A DNA stretch of 64,000 nt from WTKD01 sp965243525 (GTDB lineage Bacteria > Spirochaetota > Spirochaetia > WTKD01). The DNA lies in assembly GCA_965243525.1 (NCBI GenBank), contig OZ251568.1:310001-374000 (forward strand), in the 5' to 3' direction. The stretch's first letter is position 1; each line of letters begins with the position of its first letter. Positions 54,204 to 62,510 of this stretch are shown here, in pieces. Under the pieces are notes generated by a model, which was not told the origin of the DNA, ran no database searches, and saw nothing but the letters and a program-made list of their open reading frames with translations. A program made the translations under genes and the position numbers.

Positions 54204-54349
54204 GAGAGGGATTCAGGCCTGGATGTGGTCGTCACTATACCCCGCATAATGTTTGAGAAAATTACGCAAGAGGTTTGAGAAGTTGTGCGTTTCTGCACAA
54301 CGCAATCCGGCCTAGCTTATCAAGAATGCACAAGGCGGTATAGCCAGTT

Positions 54350-55246
54350 TCAGTCTTCCTTTCGAGTGAGGACTGCTTCATAACCAGAAGCATCATGCAA
54401 AGTCAGTGTTTGTGTTCCTGCATCGTACTCTATTGTGTATGTTCTAGGAAAATACAGAGGAGATGAAACCTTTTGTAGTTCCCAGCCATCATCAAGCAGG
54501 GCTCGTTCTTCCGGAGTTGGAGTAGATCCAGGCTGTTCAAACCTATTGTTTTCAAGTTGCCATCTATAGTTGCCATACTGATCATAGATAATAAAAGGGT
54601 GGACAACAGTGTTAGTATCGACAAATTGGTACTCATTACCGCTTACTACATAGATATTTTTTACATAGATTGTTTGATCGAATGATTCTATATTTGTATG
54701 TTTTGTGATCGCATGAGTGCTTACAAATGCTTCGAGTTCATTGTTTAACAATGTTATAGATGGCGTAATTTGATGATATTTTGAAAAATAATCTCTGTCT
54801 CTGATTATATACTCAGAGAATTTGGCTATCGTCTCTAGGGTCTCACTAGAGTCACTCCTCTCCCGGAATATGTCTAATTGGACAAGGAATCCCTCGGCGT
54901 TTACAACAAAGTAATAACTTCCTGACTCTGGAGCATCCGAAATGACTCGTTCTGATTCTGAATACCGAGAGGGTCTAATTTGTCTAAGCGTTACACTCAT
55001 TTGCAACAGTTCGTCTGTCAAATCGTGTATTTTGAATCGTGTAATTTCTTCGTCTGTACTATATGTATAGTGTATTGTGACAACACCTCGTGACAAATCA
55101 AAACTCCACACTGCATTCTGATCTGCATTCTGCCACACGCCATCGAGATACACGTATTTAACATGCCAGTCTGGTCCTTGAAGATTGCAGGCAGCGAGCA
55201 ACACAAAACCAACAAGGATACTCCCACCCTTCCATTGTTTCAGCAT
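54350..55246 (-). CDS. Lipoprotein of unknown function
   Basis: 298 residues with lipobox VLLAAC (Cys20: MLKQWKGGSILVGFVLLAAC). I do not recognise the family. The mature part is beta-rich and contains two similar-looking stretches, VWSFDLSRGVVTIHYTYST near residue 47 and RTYTIEYDAGTQTLTLHDAS near the C-terminus, each preceded by DGVW or DGWEL. This suggests two lipocalin- or META-like modules that measure a W..D.....I.Y strand pattern. It is convergent with the GLUG lipoprotein on the left and has no clear operon partner. The ribosome site is weak. Confidence 0.5.
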   Translation of the reverse strand: MLKQWKGGSILVGFVLLAACNLQGPDWHVKYVYLDGVWQNADQNAVWSFDLSRGVVTIHYTYSTDEEITRFKIHDLTDELLQMSVTLRQIRPSRYSESERVISDAPESGSYYFVVNAEGFLVQLDIFRERSDSSETLETIAKFSEYIIRDRDYFSKYHQITPSITLLNNELEAFVSTHAITKHTNIESFDQTIYVKNIYVVSGNEYQFVDTNTVVHPFIIYDQYGNYRWQLENNRFEQPGSTPTPEERALLDDGWELQKVSSPLYFPRTYTIEYDAGTQTLTLHDASGYEAVLTRKED

Positions 55247-55277
55247 ACACTATGTGTACTATTTGTACGTAGTTATG

Positions 55278-55544
55278 TCAATTAATGCTATCTTTTTTCA
55301 ATGCTTGCAGGCGGATGATGTTTGCCCGTTCTGAGACATAATGCTGAAACTCCCGATCTTCCTTGTCTTGAATGCCCTTGTTTAGGTAGTATTCCTCGCA
55401 TTTGCCCTGCTCGACACACCAGTCTTTGATCAACTGAAATGTCTTTTGGTCGATAGCCTCCCGCCTTCGCTGGCTTGAAGCCCCCTCGACCCATTGATCA
55501 TTTATAAAACGTAGCTCCAGAAAGGCATAAGATTCCCTACCCAT
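55278..55544 (-). CDS. Truncated Tfa-like copy 1
   Basis: 88 residues. From FINDQWVEGASS onwards it is a diverged copy of the last 75 residues of the Tfa-like protein at 58803-59165 (LIKDWCVEQGKCEEYYLNKG; ERANIIRLQALKKDS). The N-terminal ~40 residues of that protein are replaced by MGRESYAFLEL. A GGGAATATG start context is shared with copy 2. It may be expressed, but no fibre gene precedes it, so it could be an inert by-product of duplication. Confidence 0.5.
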   Translation of the reverse strand: MGRESYAFLELRFINDQWVEGASSQRRREAIDQKTFQLIKDWCVEQGKCEEYYLNKGIQDKEDREFQHYVSERANIIRLQALKKDSIN

Positions 55545-55602
55545 ATTCCCAAACCCCCCACGATAGTATAGTATATGTATAAACTAGACGTATGGAGTGT
55601 AT

Positions 55603-57102
55603 ATGCACCGGATTGTAATCATATTTTTTCTTGGACTGAGCCTCATCAGCTGTGGAGAGGCAGGTACTCAAAAGGGAGAAGCCCTAACATCAGGATCGGG
55701 ATCATCAGGATCAGAATCATCGGGATCGGGATCAATATCAGAATCTCCAGCCTCAACACCTCCATCAGGTGCTGTGAAGGTTCGCAGTGCTGTTCTTCCT
55801 GCATTAACTGATCCCCATTACACCAATTCCCAAGAATCCTTTTCTGTCCAGACCGATGTCACCGATGATCGCATCAAAGCGGTCATTCCAAACATAGACT
55901 ATACAGCGGATGATGAACTGACCATCACGATTGCTCCAAACGCACATATGGTGTTCCAGCGAGGTGAACAAACCGGACCAACCGTATACATCCGAATTTC
56001 CACGCTTCTAGAGGACCCCAACCCTCAGATCACCATCAAGAATGATGAGGAAGAACAGATCTATACCATTGAACTTTCGCGCTATGATTCAATAATGGCG
56101 ACAGATCGTAACCTTCCAGCAGATGCAACCCCCGTCTATGGACAAGACAATTTTTCCTATATCACCACAAAGCCCATGAGGAATTACATCCTTGTCAACG
56201 ATCTCACCCTGCAGGGCGAGCACACCCCGATTGCACCAGAGACAAATAATACAAATTCCGATTCTTTTGATGGAATACCCTTCAGTGGAATCTTTGAAGG
56301 CAATCACAAAACAATCCGTGGGCTGCGCATCATCATAGATGAAAATGATCCAGATAGAAATGAGTTCTTAGGGCTCTTTGGCAAGATAGACGGAGGGACG
56401 GTGCGCAACCTGCGGATCCTTGAACCCATAATCCAAGTGCAAAAGATAGTCAATGAAGCGCAGCACGGTATAGGTCCTCCAACTCCAAAAGACGCATGGT
56501 ACGTTGGTGCAGTCGCAGGAGAGCTTTCTGGTACTGGTACGATTGAACGCGTTGCCGCCATTGATGGTTCGTTTTCGGCAAGTGATACAAATACCTTTCT
56601 TTATTTTACTGGTGGACTGGTGGGTCACCATCATGGAGGTGTTATCCGCAACAGCCATGCAAGCGTTGCCATCGCAGGAGAGAACAACCTTGGTGGGTTG
56701 GTGGGGATCCTTGGCCTCGGACACATCGAATCCTCCTATGCCATTGGACAAGTATTTAAGATCAATGCTGGTAGTACCTCCAACACTGACAACGGTGGAT
56801 TTCTCGGCTATTATTTTTCCTATACCAGCGACCGCATCACCAACAGTTATTTTGATGCAGTGCTCAGTGGACAAGAAAGAGGCATTGGAAGCTTCTATGG
56901 CTCGAACCGCAGCACCGTTGAGGCCTTCTACACCAATGCTGACGACGGCTTTGTTTACACCGACGAGAACTATGCCCCCGATGAAATGATCAGCACCAGC
57001 AATTTTCCCGGTTGGGATTTCGCTGATGCTAATGTTGATGGAACTGAAGCCATCTGGGAGATGAATTCAGGAGAATGGCCCAAGCTGCGTTGGGATCCCT
57101 AG
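55603..57102 (+). CDS. GLUG-type surface lipoprotein, duplicate 1
   Basis: 499 residues from ATG 55603 (MHRIVIIFFLG), with GGAG 5 bases upstream; a GTG two codons earlier overlaps that site. Lipobox LSLISC (Cys17). A linker rich in Ser and Gly (residues ~30-50) follows. Then a cadherin-like beta-sandwich (about 55-165, SFSVQTDVTDDRIKAVIPNI), the strand pair YITTKPMRNYILVNDLTL, GIFEGNHKTIRGL, GLFGKIDGGTVRNLRI, three GLUG units (GAVAGELSGTG, GGLVGHHHGGV, GGLVGILGLG), YFDAVLSGQERGIG and the cap GWDF..IWEM.SGEWPKLRW. It overlaps the minus-strand gene on the right by 4 bases. Confidence 0.75.
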   Translation: MHRIVIIFFLGLSLISCGEAGTQKGEALTSGSGSSGSESSGSGSISESPASTPPSGAVKVRSAVLPALTDPHYTNSQESFSVQTDVTDDRIKAVIPNIDYTADDELTITIAPNAHMVFQRGEQTGPTVYIRISTLLEDPNPQITIKNDEEEQIYTIELSRYDSIMATDRNLPADATPVYGQDNFSYITTKPMRNYILVNDLTLQGEHTPIAPETNNTNSDSFDGIPFSGIFEGNHKTIRGLRIIIDENDPDRNEFLGLFGKIDGGTVRNLRILEPIIQVQKIVNEAQHGIGPPTPKDAWYVGAVAGELSGTGTIERVAAIDGSFSASDTNTFLYFTGGLVGHHHGGVIRNSHASVAIAGENNLGGLVGILGLGHIESSYAIGQVFKINAGSTSNTDNGGFLGYYFSYTSDRITNSYFDAVLSGQERGIGSFYGSNRSTVEAFYTNADDGFVYTDENYAPDEMISTSNFPGWDFADANVDGTEAIWEMNSGEWPKLRWDP

Positions 57103-57368
57103 TCCGCGATTCCAGCCTTCTTCAAAGCCTGCAGGCGGATGATGTTTGCCCGTTCTGAGCGATAGCTTTGAAACTCCCGGTCTTCCTTGTCTTGAATGTC
57201 CTTGTTTAGGTAGTATTCCTCGCATTTTTCCTGGTCGACGCACCAATCCTTGATCAAATAAAAAGTCTCTTGGTCGACAGCTTGCCGCCTGTGATGGCTT
57301 GAAGCCCCCTCAACCCATTCATCATTTATAAAACGGGGTTCCACAAATGCATAAGATTCCCTACCCAT
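57099..57368 (-). CDS. Truncated Tfa-like copy 2
   Basis: 89 residues, closer to the full-length Tfa-like protein than copy 1 (EGASSHHRRQAVDQETFYLI is unchanged). The same MGRESYAF start replaces the normal N-terminus, so both truncated copies descend from one event. It is divergent from the GLUG gene at 57427, sharing a 58-base promoter space that is nearly the same as at 55545-55602. Confidence 0.5.
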   Translation of the reverse strand: MGRESYAFVEPRFINDEWVEGASSHHRRQAVDQETFYLIKDWCVDQEKCEEYYLNKDIQDKEDREFQSYRSERANIIRLQALKKAGIAD

Positions 57369-57426
57369 ATTCCCAAAACCCCCACGATAGTATAGTATAT
57401 GTATAAACTAGACGTATGGAGTGTAT

Positions 57427-58806
57427 ATGCACCGGATTGTAATCATATTTTTTCTTGGGCTGGGCCTCATCAGCTGTGGAAAGGCAGGGACTCCAGCACC
57501 ATCAGGTGCTGTGAAGGTTCGCAGTGCTGTTCTTCCTGCATTAACTGATCCCCATTACACCAATTCCCAAGAATCCTTTTCTGTCCAGACCGATGTCACC
57601 GATGATCGCATCAAAGCGGTCATTCCAAACATAGACTATACAGCGGATGATGAACTGACCATCACGATTGCTCCAAACGCACATATGGTGTTCCAGCGAG
57701 GTGAACAAACCGGACCAACCGTATACATCCGAATTTCCACGCTTCTAGAGGACCCCAACCCTCAGATCACCATCAAGAATGATGAGGAAGAACAGATCTA
57801 TACCATTGAACTTTCGCGCTATGATTCAATAATGGCGACAGATCGTAACCTTCCAGCAGATGCAACCCCCGTCTATGGACAAGACAATTTTTCCTATATC
57901 ACCACAAAGCCCATGAGGAATTACATCCTTGTCAACGATCTCACCCTGCAGGGCGAGCACACCCCGATTGCACCAGAGACAAATAATACAAATTCCGATT
58001 CTTTTGATGGAATACCCTTCAGTGGAATCTTTGAAGGCAATCACAAAACAATCCGTGGGCTGCGCATCATCATAGATGAAAATGATCCAGATAGAAATGA
58101 GTTCTTAGGGCTCTTTGGCAAGATAGACGGAGGGACGGTGCGCAACCTGCGGATCCTTGAACCCATAATCCAAGTGCAAAAGATAGTCAATGAAGCGCAG
58201 CACGGTATAGGTCCTCCAACTCCAAAAGACGCATGGTACGTTGGTGCAGTCGCAGGAGAGCTTTCTGGTACTGGTACGATTGAACGCGTTGCCGCCATTG
58301 ATGGTTCGTTTTCGGCAAGTGATACAAATACCTTTCTTTATTTTACTGGTGGACTGGTGGGTCACCATCATGGAGGTGTTATCCGCAACAGCCATGCAAG
58401 CGTTGCCATCGCAGGAGAGAACAACCTTGGTGGGTTGGTGGGGATCCTTGGCCTCGGACACATCGAATCCTCCTATGCCATTGGACAAGTATTTAAGATC
58501 AATGCTGGTAGTACCTCCAACACTGACAACGGTGGATTTCTCGGCTATTATTTTTCCTATACCAGCGACCGCATCACCAACAGTTATTTTGATGCAGTGC
58601 TCAGTGGACAAGAAAGAGGCATTGGAAGCTTCTATGGCTCGAACCGCAGCACCGTTGAGGCCTTCTACACCAATGCTGACGACGGCTTTGTTTACACCGA
58701 CGAGAACTATGCCCCCGATGAAATGATCAGCACCAGCAATTTTCCCGGTTGGGATTTCACAGACATCTGGGAGATGAATCCAGGAGAATGGCCAACCCTG
58801 CGTTAA
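57427..58806 (+). CDS. GLUG-type surface lipoprotein, duplicate 2
   Basis: 459 residues; lipobox LGLISC (Cys17). From APSGAVKVRSAV to FPGWDF it is the same protein as duplicate 1. Two places differ: the Ser/Gly linker is missing (TPAPSGAVK follows the signal peptide almost directly), and the C-terminal cap lacks eight residues and ends at TLR. The last codons overlap the Tfa-like gene by 4 bases, so the shortened end may result from how the duplicate joined its neighbour. Confidence 0.75.
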   Translation: MHRIVIIFFLGLGLISCGKAGTPAPSGAVKVRSAVLPALTDPHYTNSQESFSVQTDVTDDRIKAVIPNIDYTADDELTITIAPNAHMVFQRGEQTGPTVYIRISTLLEDPNPQITIKNDEEEQIYTIELSRYDSIMATDRNLPADATPVYGQDNFSYITTKPMRNYILVNDLTLQGEHTPIAPETNNTNSDSFDGIPFSGIFEGNHKTIRGLRIIIDENDPDRNEFLGLFGKIDGGTVRNLRILEPIIQVQKIVNEAQHGIGPPTPKDAWYVGAVAGELSGTGTIERVAAIDGSFSASDTNTFLYFTGGLVGHHHGGVIRNSHASVAIAGENNLGGLVGILGLGHIESSYAIGQVFKINAGSTSNTDNGGFLGYYFSYTSDRITNSYFDAVLSGQERGIGSFYGSNRSTVEAFYTNADDGFVYTDENYAPDEMISTSNFPGWDFTDIWEMNPGEWPTLR

Positions 58807-59165
58807 TCCTCGATTCCGGCCTTCTTCAAAGCCTGCAGGCGGATGATGTTTGCCCGTTCTGAGCGATAGCTTTGAAATTCCCGATCTTCCTTGTCCTGAA
58901 TGCCCTTGTTCATGTAGTATTCCTCGCATTTTTCCTGGTCGACGCACCAATTCTTGATCAAATAAAAAGTCTCTTGATCGACAGCTTGCCGCCTGTGATG
59001 GCTTGAAGCCCCCTCAACCCATTGATTATTGATCCATCGCGGGTCTATAAAATCAACAGGTGGTTCTTCGTCAATCTCCACATAGACCAATCCCTCGGGA
59101 ATTTCTGTAGGAAGCAGGACTATTTTACTTAGAGTAGTACCGTTAGAATCAAACGCATAAAACAT
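58803..59165 (-). CDS. Tail fibre assembly-like protein (Tfa-like), full length
   Basis: 120 residues. The start ATG overlaps the fibre stop (TAATG) and has GAGGAG upstream, so it is coupled to the fibre gene. The N-terminal part MFYAFDSNGTTLSKIVLLPTE resembles the beta-strand start of phage fibre chaperones, and the C-terminal helix ends RANIIRLQALKKAGI. Position directly behind a collar fibre gene is the classic place of Tfa. Two truncated copies lie to the left, alternating with GLUG lipoprotein genes. Confidence 0.6.
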   Translation of the reverse strand: MFYAFDSNGTTLSKIVLLPTEIPEGLVYVEIDEEPPVDFIDPRWINNQWVEGASSHHRRQAVDQETFYLIKNWCVDQEKCEEYYMNKGIQDKEDREFQSYRSERANIIRLQALKKAGIED

Positions 59166-60244
59166 TAATATCTCCTCATGATGTATTGTATACTATAGAA
59201 TGCAGGACGGTTTTCGATGGGGTCGCCTGATAATGCTGGCGTAGGTCGAATAGATACGATATGTATATGACTTCCCTCCCTAACAGTACTCCACGTTCCG
59301 TTCCCATACCATGTTTCTGTCCGAGTAGTGTCATCCCCCCCTAATCTAGATCCTCTATGAGCCTTAAACCAGCCTTGTCTACCAGTGTATGAATGGTTAT
59401 GACTTCCGCTATAGTTACACACTATCCTATGTGTATGATCAGGCAACTGTTCTTCGGTTAGACTGACCTGATTCTCTCCCCCCATACTCCCGATACCTCC
59501 AGAATAGCTTCCACTGGTGCTATCGTCTGCTGTCTTCTGGGGGTGACTCTGACCATACGCACCCATCAGAAACCGTGCGCGCAGATCAGGTATCCCTTCG
59601 TCTTGACCTTCACAGACATACCACCCCGGAATCGTCTTGTCATCGTGCCAGTCATCTCCAGAAAAGGGGATGATCGTCCCGATCGGAAATACATTGCAGA
59701 AGGCCGTCTGGCGATACTCAGATGAAGCGTTGAAGACAAAATCAGAGCTATAGGCAACATTATCAGGATGATTCAGGTCATCCGAGGCTGTCTCGATATT
59801 GTAGAGCACACAAAATGGCACCATTGGTCGACTTGTCTCCGCCCCATCCCACCATTGCAGCTCGGGGATGCGCTCATCAAATTCACTCCGCACTTCTGTG
59901 GTGTCAGCGGTAGTGATGCTGCCGCGTTCTGCTTGTCTATAGGTAAGCAGCAATTGCTGACCTACCTTGTCCGCAAGGTCTGTTGTGTCAATCTGCAATG
60001 GGTCAAGGATCGGCAAAAAGGTCTTTTTTCCATCAGAACCCTGAAGCACGGCAGACCCTGGTGTAATTTCCTCACTCGAAACCGTCAACCCCGAAAGCAC
60101 CCCCGGGGTATAGGGCTGGACTAACATTTGCATGTTGATTTCATGCTGGTATTGCATATAGTTCAATGCCGCAGCAGGTAGATAGGTGTTGTCGTAAAAC
60201 ATTCTACGATTCAAATGACCAAGCGATCTTGGTTCTGTACTCAT
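59165..60244 (-). CDS. Tail collar / tail fibre protein
   Basis: 359 residues. The N-terminal ~150 residues would attach to the baseplate (FYDNTYLPAAALNYMQ). The C-terminal part is a phage tail collar domain: GTIIPFSGDDW, PGWYVCEGQDEGIPDLRARF, GGENQVSLTEEQLPDHTHR, a histidine/glycine-rich tip segment (SGSHNHSYTG; GSHIHIVSIRP) and the usual ending NRPAFYSIQYIMRRY. Such fibres bind the host envelope. The gene overlaps the preceding one by ATGA and is the last structural gene of the baseplate operon before the Tfa-like gene. Confidence 0.8.
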   Translation of the reverse strand: MSTEPRSLGHLNRRMFYDNTYLPAAALNYMQYQHEINMQMLVQPYTPGVLSGLTVSSEEITPGSAVLQGSDGKKTFLPILDPLQIDTTDLADKVGQQLLLTYRQAERGSITTADTTEVRSEFDERIPELQWWDGAETSRPMVPFCVLYNIETASDDLNHPDNVAYSSDFVFNASSEYRQTAFCNVFPIGTIIPFSGDDWHDDKTIPGWYVCEGQDEGIPDLRARFLMGAYGQSHPQKTADDSTSGSYSGGIGSMGGENQVSLTEEQLPDHTHRIVCNYSGSHNHSYTGRQGWFKAHRGSRLGGDDTTRTETWYGNGTWSTVREGSHIHIVSIRPTPALSGDPIENRPAFYSIQYIMRRY

Positions 60245-60744
60245 AATTCTTTCTCCTCTATTTTTATGGTGTATGCGATATAGGGCGGAAGCACTATATC
60301 AAGATACTCTTGTACTGTCTTGTGATGGACCGCATCAAAGAGCGTTAAAATCAAGCCATTGTAATTGCCGAGATAGCCCTTTTCCCCGAGAACGCCGAGT
60401 AATTCAACATTGCTCGTCTCTGGACTTCCCAGAAGAAACCCCTCCTGCGGGAAAATAAGCAGTCTATATCGTTGATTCGTCAATTCATCGAGAAAACTGC
60501 GTATCCTCGTTTCATAGCCAAGTCCTACGGTGTATGCTGCAATATTAGTCAACCCCCGTCGCAACTGCTCATAGGTAGCATTGTCTACCAGATATGCATA
60601 GAGTGAATCGATGGGGATATGTTGTGCCAGTGCCCCTTCGGTCGCTATGGCAGGAAATCGATTCTTCAAGACCGTTCTGACGTCCTGCGAGAGGATTCCA
60701 AAACATTCGCGTATCCAGGCTTCTATGTTCTCATATGTTTTCAT
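60241..60744 (-). CDS. Baseplate protein, probably gpI/YmfQ-like
   Basis: 167 residues between baseplate J and the fibre, overlapping each by 4 bases. This is where P2 gpI- or YmfQ-like wedge proteins stand in contractile tails. Recognisable residues are few: RYRLLIFPQEGFL and the C-terminal VLPPYIAYTIKIEEKEL. The final YLDIVLPPYI-type strand recalls the end of YmfQ proteins, in which the last residues contact the fibre. The call rests on gene order. Confidence 0.5.
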   Translation of the reverse strand: MKTYENIEAWIRECFGILSQDVRTVLKNRFPAIATEGALAQHIPIDSLYAYLVDNATYEQLRRGLTNIAAYTVGLGYETRIRSFLDELTNQRYRLLIFPQEGFLLGSPETSNVELLGVLGEKGYLGNYNGLILTLFDAVHHKTVQEYLDIVLPPYIAYTIKIEEKEL

Positions 60745-61886
60745 TGGCTCTCAGTCCCATCTGAAAATCTAATCTGTGGTAAAAACCGCTCGTAATCACC
60801 AGGCTGAACTACAGGGTGGTCAAAGACGATATGAATGGCATTAGATGCAATGCCTGCAGCATCGAAGCGGTTGTAGAGTTCAGACTCGTAATAGGCTTCA
60901 CCGATGCGCAGATTGTGCAGATACCCCTGTGTGATCCCTTCGATAAGCTCATAATCAAGCGATGCATCGTAGGCAATCTCAATAGTATCACGCGTCTCTC
61001 CCGTGAAATAATGTTCAGCGTCTTGGATACTGATGCGAGTCGTGATGAGCCTTGCTTCATCGAGCGCTACTCTAATCTGTTCTCGCTCTTCATTCTGAGC
61101 ATCAGCGCCATTCTTCGTTGAAATCCAGAGGATGAAGTTTGAATATGTCGTTGAACTGATGCGTTCAATGCGCGCATCGAAAATAAACTGCTTTGCAATC
61201 GCCTCGTAATGTGCACTGATGTCCCCTTGGATCAAGAGCTTCCAATGATTTTGAATCTCATTCCGATAATAAGCATCATCCCAACGATCAGTCCCAAGTT
61301 CTATGGCCGTGTTGATTCCATCATACTCGATCTCTTGTTCAACAAGTTCATCTCCTGGACGATCATAGGTCAGTATGCTGTTCTCAGGGGGGCGTGAACG
61401 CAACCCGGTGATGTTTGAAACAAGCTGTAATTCACCTGAAGTAATATCCCTTGTGTTATCAAGTTCAAAATCCTCTGCTGCGTTGAACTCGATACCGGTT
61501 TCTTCTGTTCTGCGTTCTTGTGTTTCCGGATCAACTTCAATAATCTGCCCCGTAAAAACCTTTGCGCCTTGCGGAATAGAAAGCGACTGGACGTCGGGAA
61601 GATTGAGAGAAACCCGAAGCGTTATACGCGTGGGAGTCTCCTCTTGACGGGGAAGGTCGAGCATGCGCCCGAAATTATCCAGATAGAACCCCCGTGCAGT
61701 ATCGATATTGAGCTGTTCTTCTACAAAATGCAGGTCTCGATAGACATCCTTCATCAGGCTATCCATGAGTTCTGCAAGGCCGCGCATCACTCCCACAGAA
61801 GACTGCAGTGACAATTCTGTCTTTTCGCGCGCAAGGGAGAAGATTGCCTCTCTCCTCCCTTCATCGCTTAACCGTAAATAACTCAT
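60741..61886 (-). CDS. Baseplate J-like protein
   Basis: 381 residues. It has the typical start of a wedge protein (helical, ELMDSLMKDVYRDLHFVEEQ), the signature ARGFYLDNFGRMLDLPRQ near residue 65, the beta domain SLSIPQGAKVFTG and a C-terminal domain with GITQGYLHNLRIGEAYYESEL. Together these match baseplate J (gpJ of P2, gp6-like), which forms the ring around the hub in contractile tails. It overlaps gpW/gp25 by 4 bases. Confidence 0.8.
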   Translation of the reverse strand: MSYLRLSDEGRREAIFSLAREKTELSLQSSVGVMRGLAELMDSLMKDVYRDLHFVEEQLNIDTARGFYLDNFGRMLDLPRQEETPTRITLRVSLNLPDVQSLSIPQGAKVFTGQIIEVDPETQERRTEETGIEFNAAEDFELDNTRDITSGELQLVSNITGLRSRPPENSILTYDRPGDELVEQEIEYDGINTAIELGTDRWDDAYYRNEIQNHWKLLIQGDISAHYEAIAKQFIFDARIERISSTTYSNFILWISTKNGADAQNEEREQIRVALDEARLITTRISIQDAEHYFTGETRDTIEIAYDASLDYELIEGITQGYLHNLRIGEAYYESELYNRFDAAGIASNAIHIVFDHPVVQPGDYERFLPQIRFSDGTESQ

Positions 61887-62221
61887 ATCGCTACCTCCAA
61901 GGTTTCAGACCCATCACCGCTGACAAAGGCAATGTGGAAGAAATCCCCCCCATCGCTCACCGAAAAGGAGGTGATCTCCGGCATCGCCTTGCAAATTCGG
62001 ATCAACTCGTTTTTCATCTGGGCACGAGAAACCGTGTCGTTTAAAAAATGTGGCACATTGCTGCCAGCATCGGGGTCCCAAGGCAGATGCCCCTTTAGGA
62101 TTTGCATCGATCGGGTGAGATTCTGCGCAATAAGCGCGTTGTCGCTGACTAAACGCAGATCATTCGTCTCTGGATCAACTTGCACATCGAGGCTGTCGGG
62201 GTTCCAAGCGATATCAGTCAT
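61883..62221 (-). CDS. gpW/gp25-like baseplate wedge protein
   Basis: 112 residues from ATG 62221 (MTDIAWNPDSLDV), chosen because GAGGAGG lies 7 bases before it; the frame is open further upstream but would run through the ribosome site. The domain pattern DLRLVSDNALIAQNLTRSMQ, KGHLPWDPDAGSN and RICKAMPEITSFSV is that of the gp25/GPW lysozyme-like wedge component. It overlaps the stop of the preceding gene by 8 bases. Confidence 0.78.
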   Translation of the reverse strand: MTDIAWNPDSLDVQVDPETNDLRLVSDNALIAQNLTRSMQILKGHLPWDPDAGSNVPHFLNDTVSRAQMKNELIRICKAMPEITSFSVSDGGDFFHIAFVSGDGSETLEVAI

Positions 62222-62510
62222 TGCCATCCTCCTCATAGGTGATTTCCGCACTGTGCTCAGCAAGAGTCGTGCTGCCACTCAGATCATAATCCTCGCCCCC
62301 GACGTTCGTTATAAAATCGCCTGCCCCAATCGTCTGTGCAGGAACTCTGATCCGTAACCCTTGCAGAAAGCGGTCAAAGAGCTCTGCGAGAATTTCTGCA
62401 TAGGGTTCTAGCTCTGCTTCAGTGAGGCGATCGCGCACAGTCTGTGGAATTAATTCCCGCAAACGCTCAACATAGGTGTTTTTTATGCTGTTTTTAAGTT
62501 GCTCATTCAT
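62214..62510 (-). CDS. Small baseplate-operon protein of unknown function
   Basis: 98 residues, MNEQLKNSIKNTYVERLREL at the start, helical in the first 55 residues and acidic at the end (ITYEEDGND). I do not recognise the family. It overlaps the hub gene by 8 bases and the wedge gene by 8, so it is translated as part of the baseplate operon. It could be a minor baseplate part or a chaperone. Confidence 0.5.
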   Translation of the reverse strand: MNEQLKNSIKNTYVERLRELIPQTVRDRLTEAELEPYAEILAELFDRFLQGLRIRVPAQTIGAGDFITNVGGEDYDLSGSTTLAEHSAEITYEEDGND

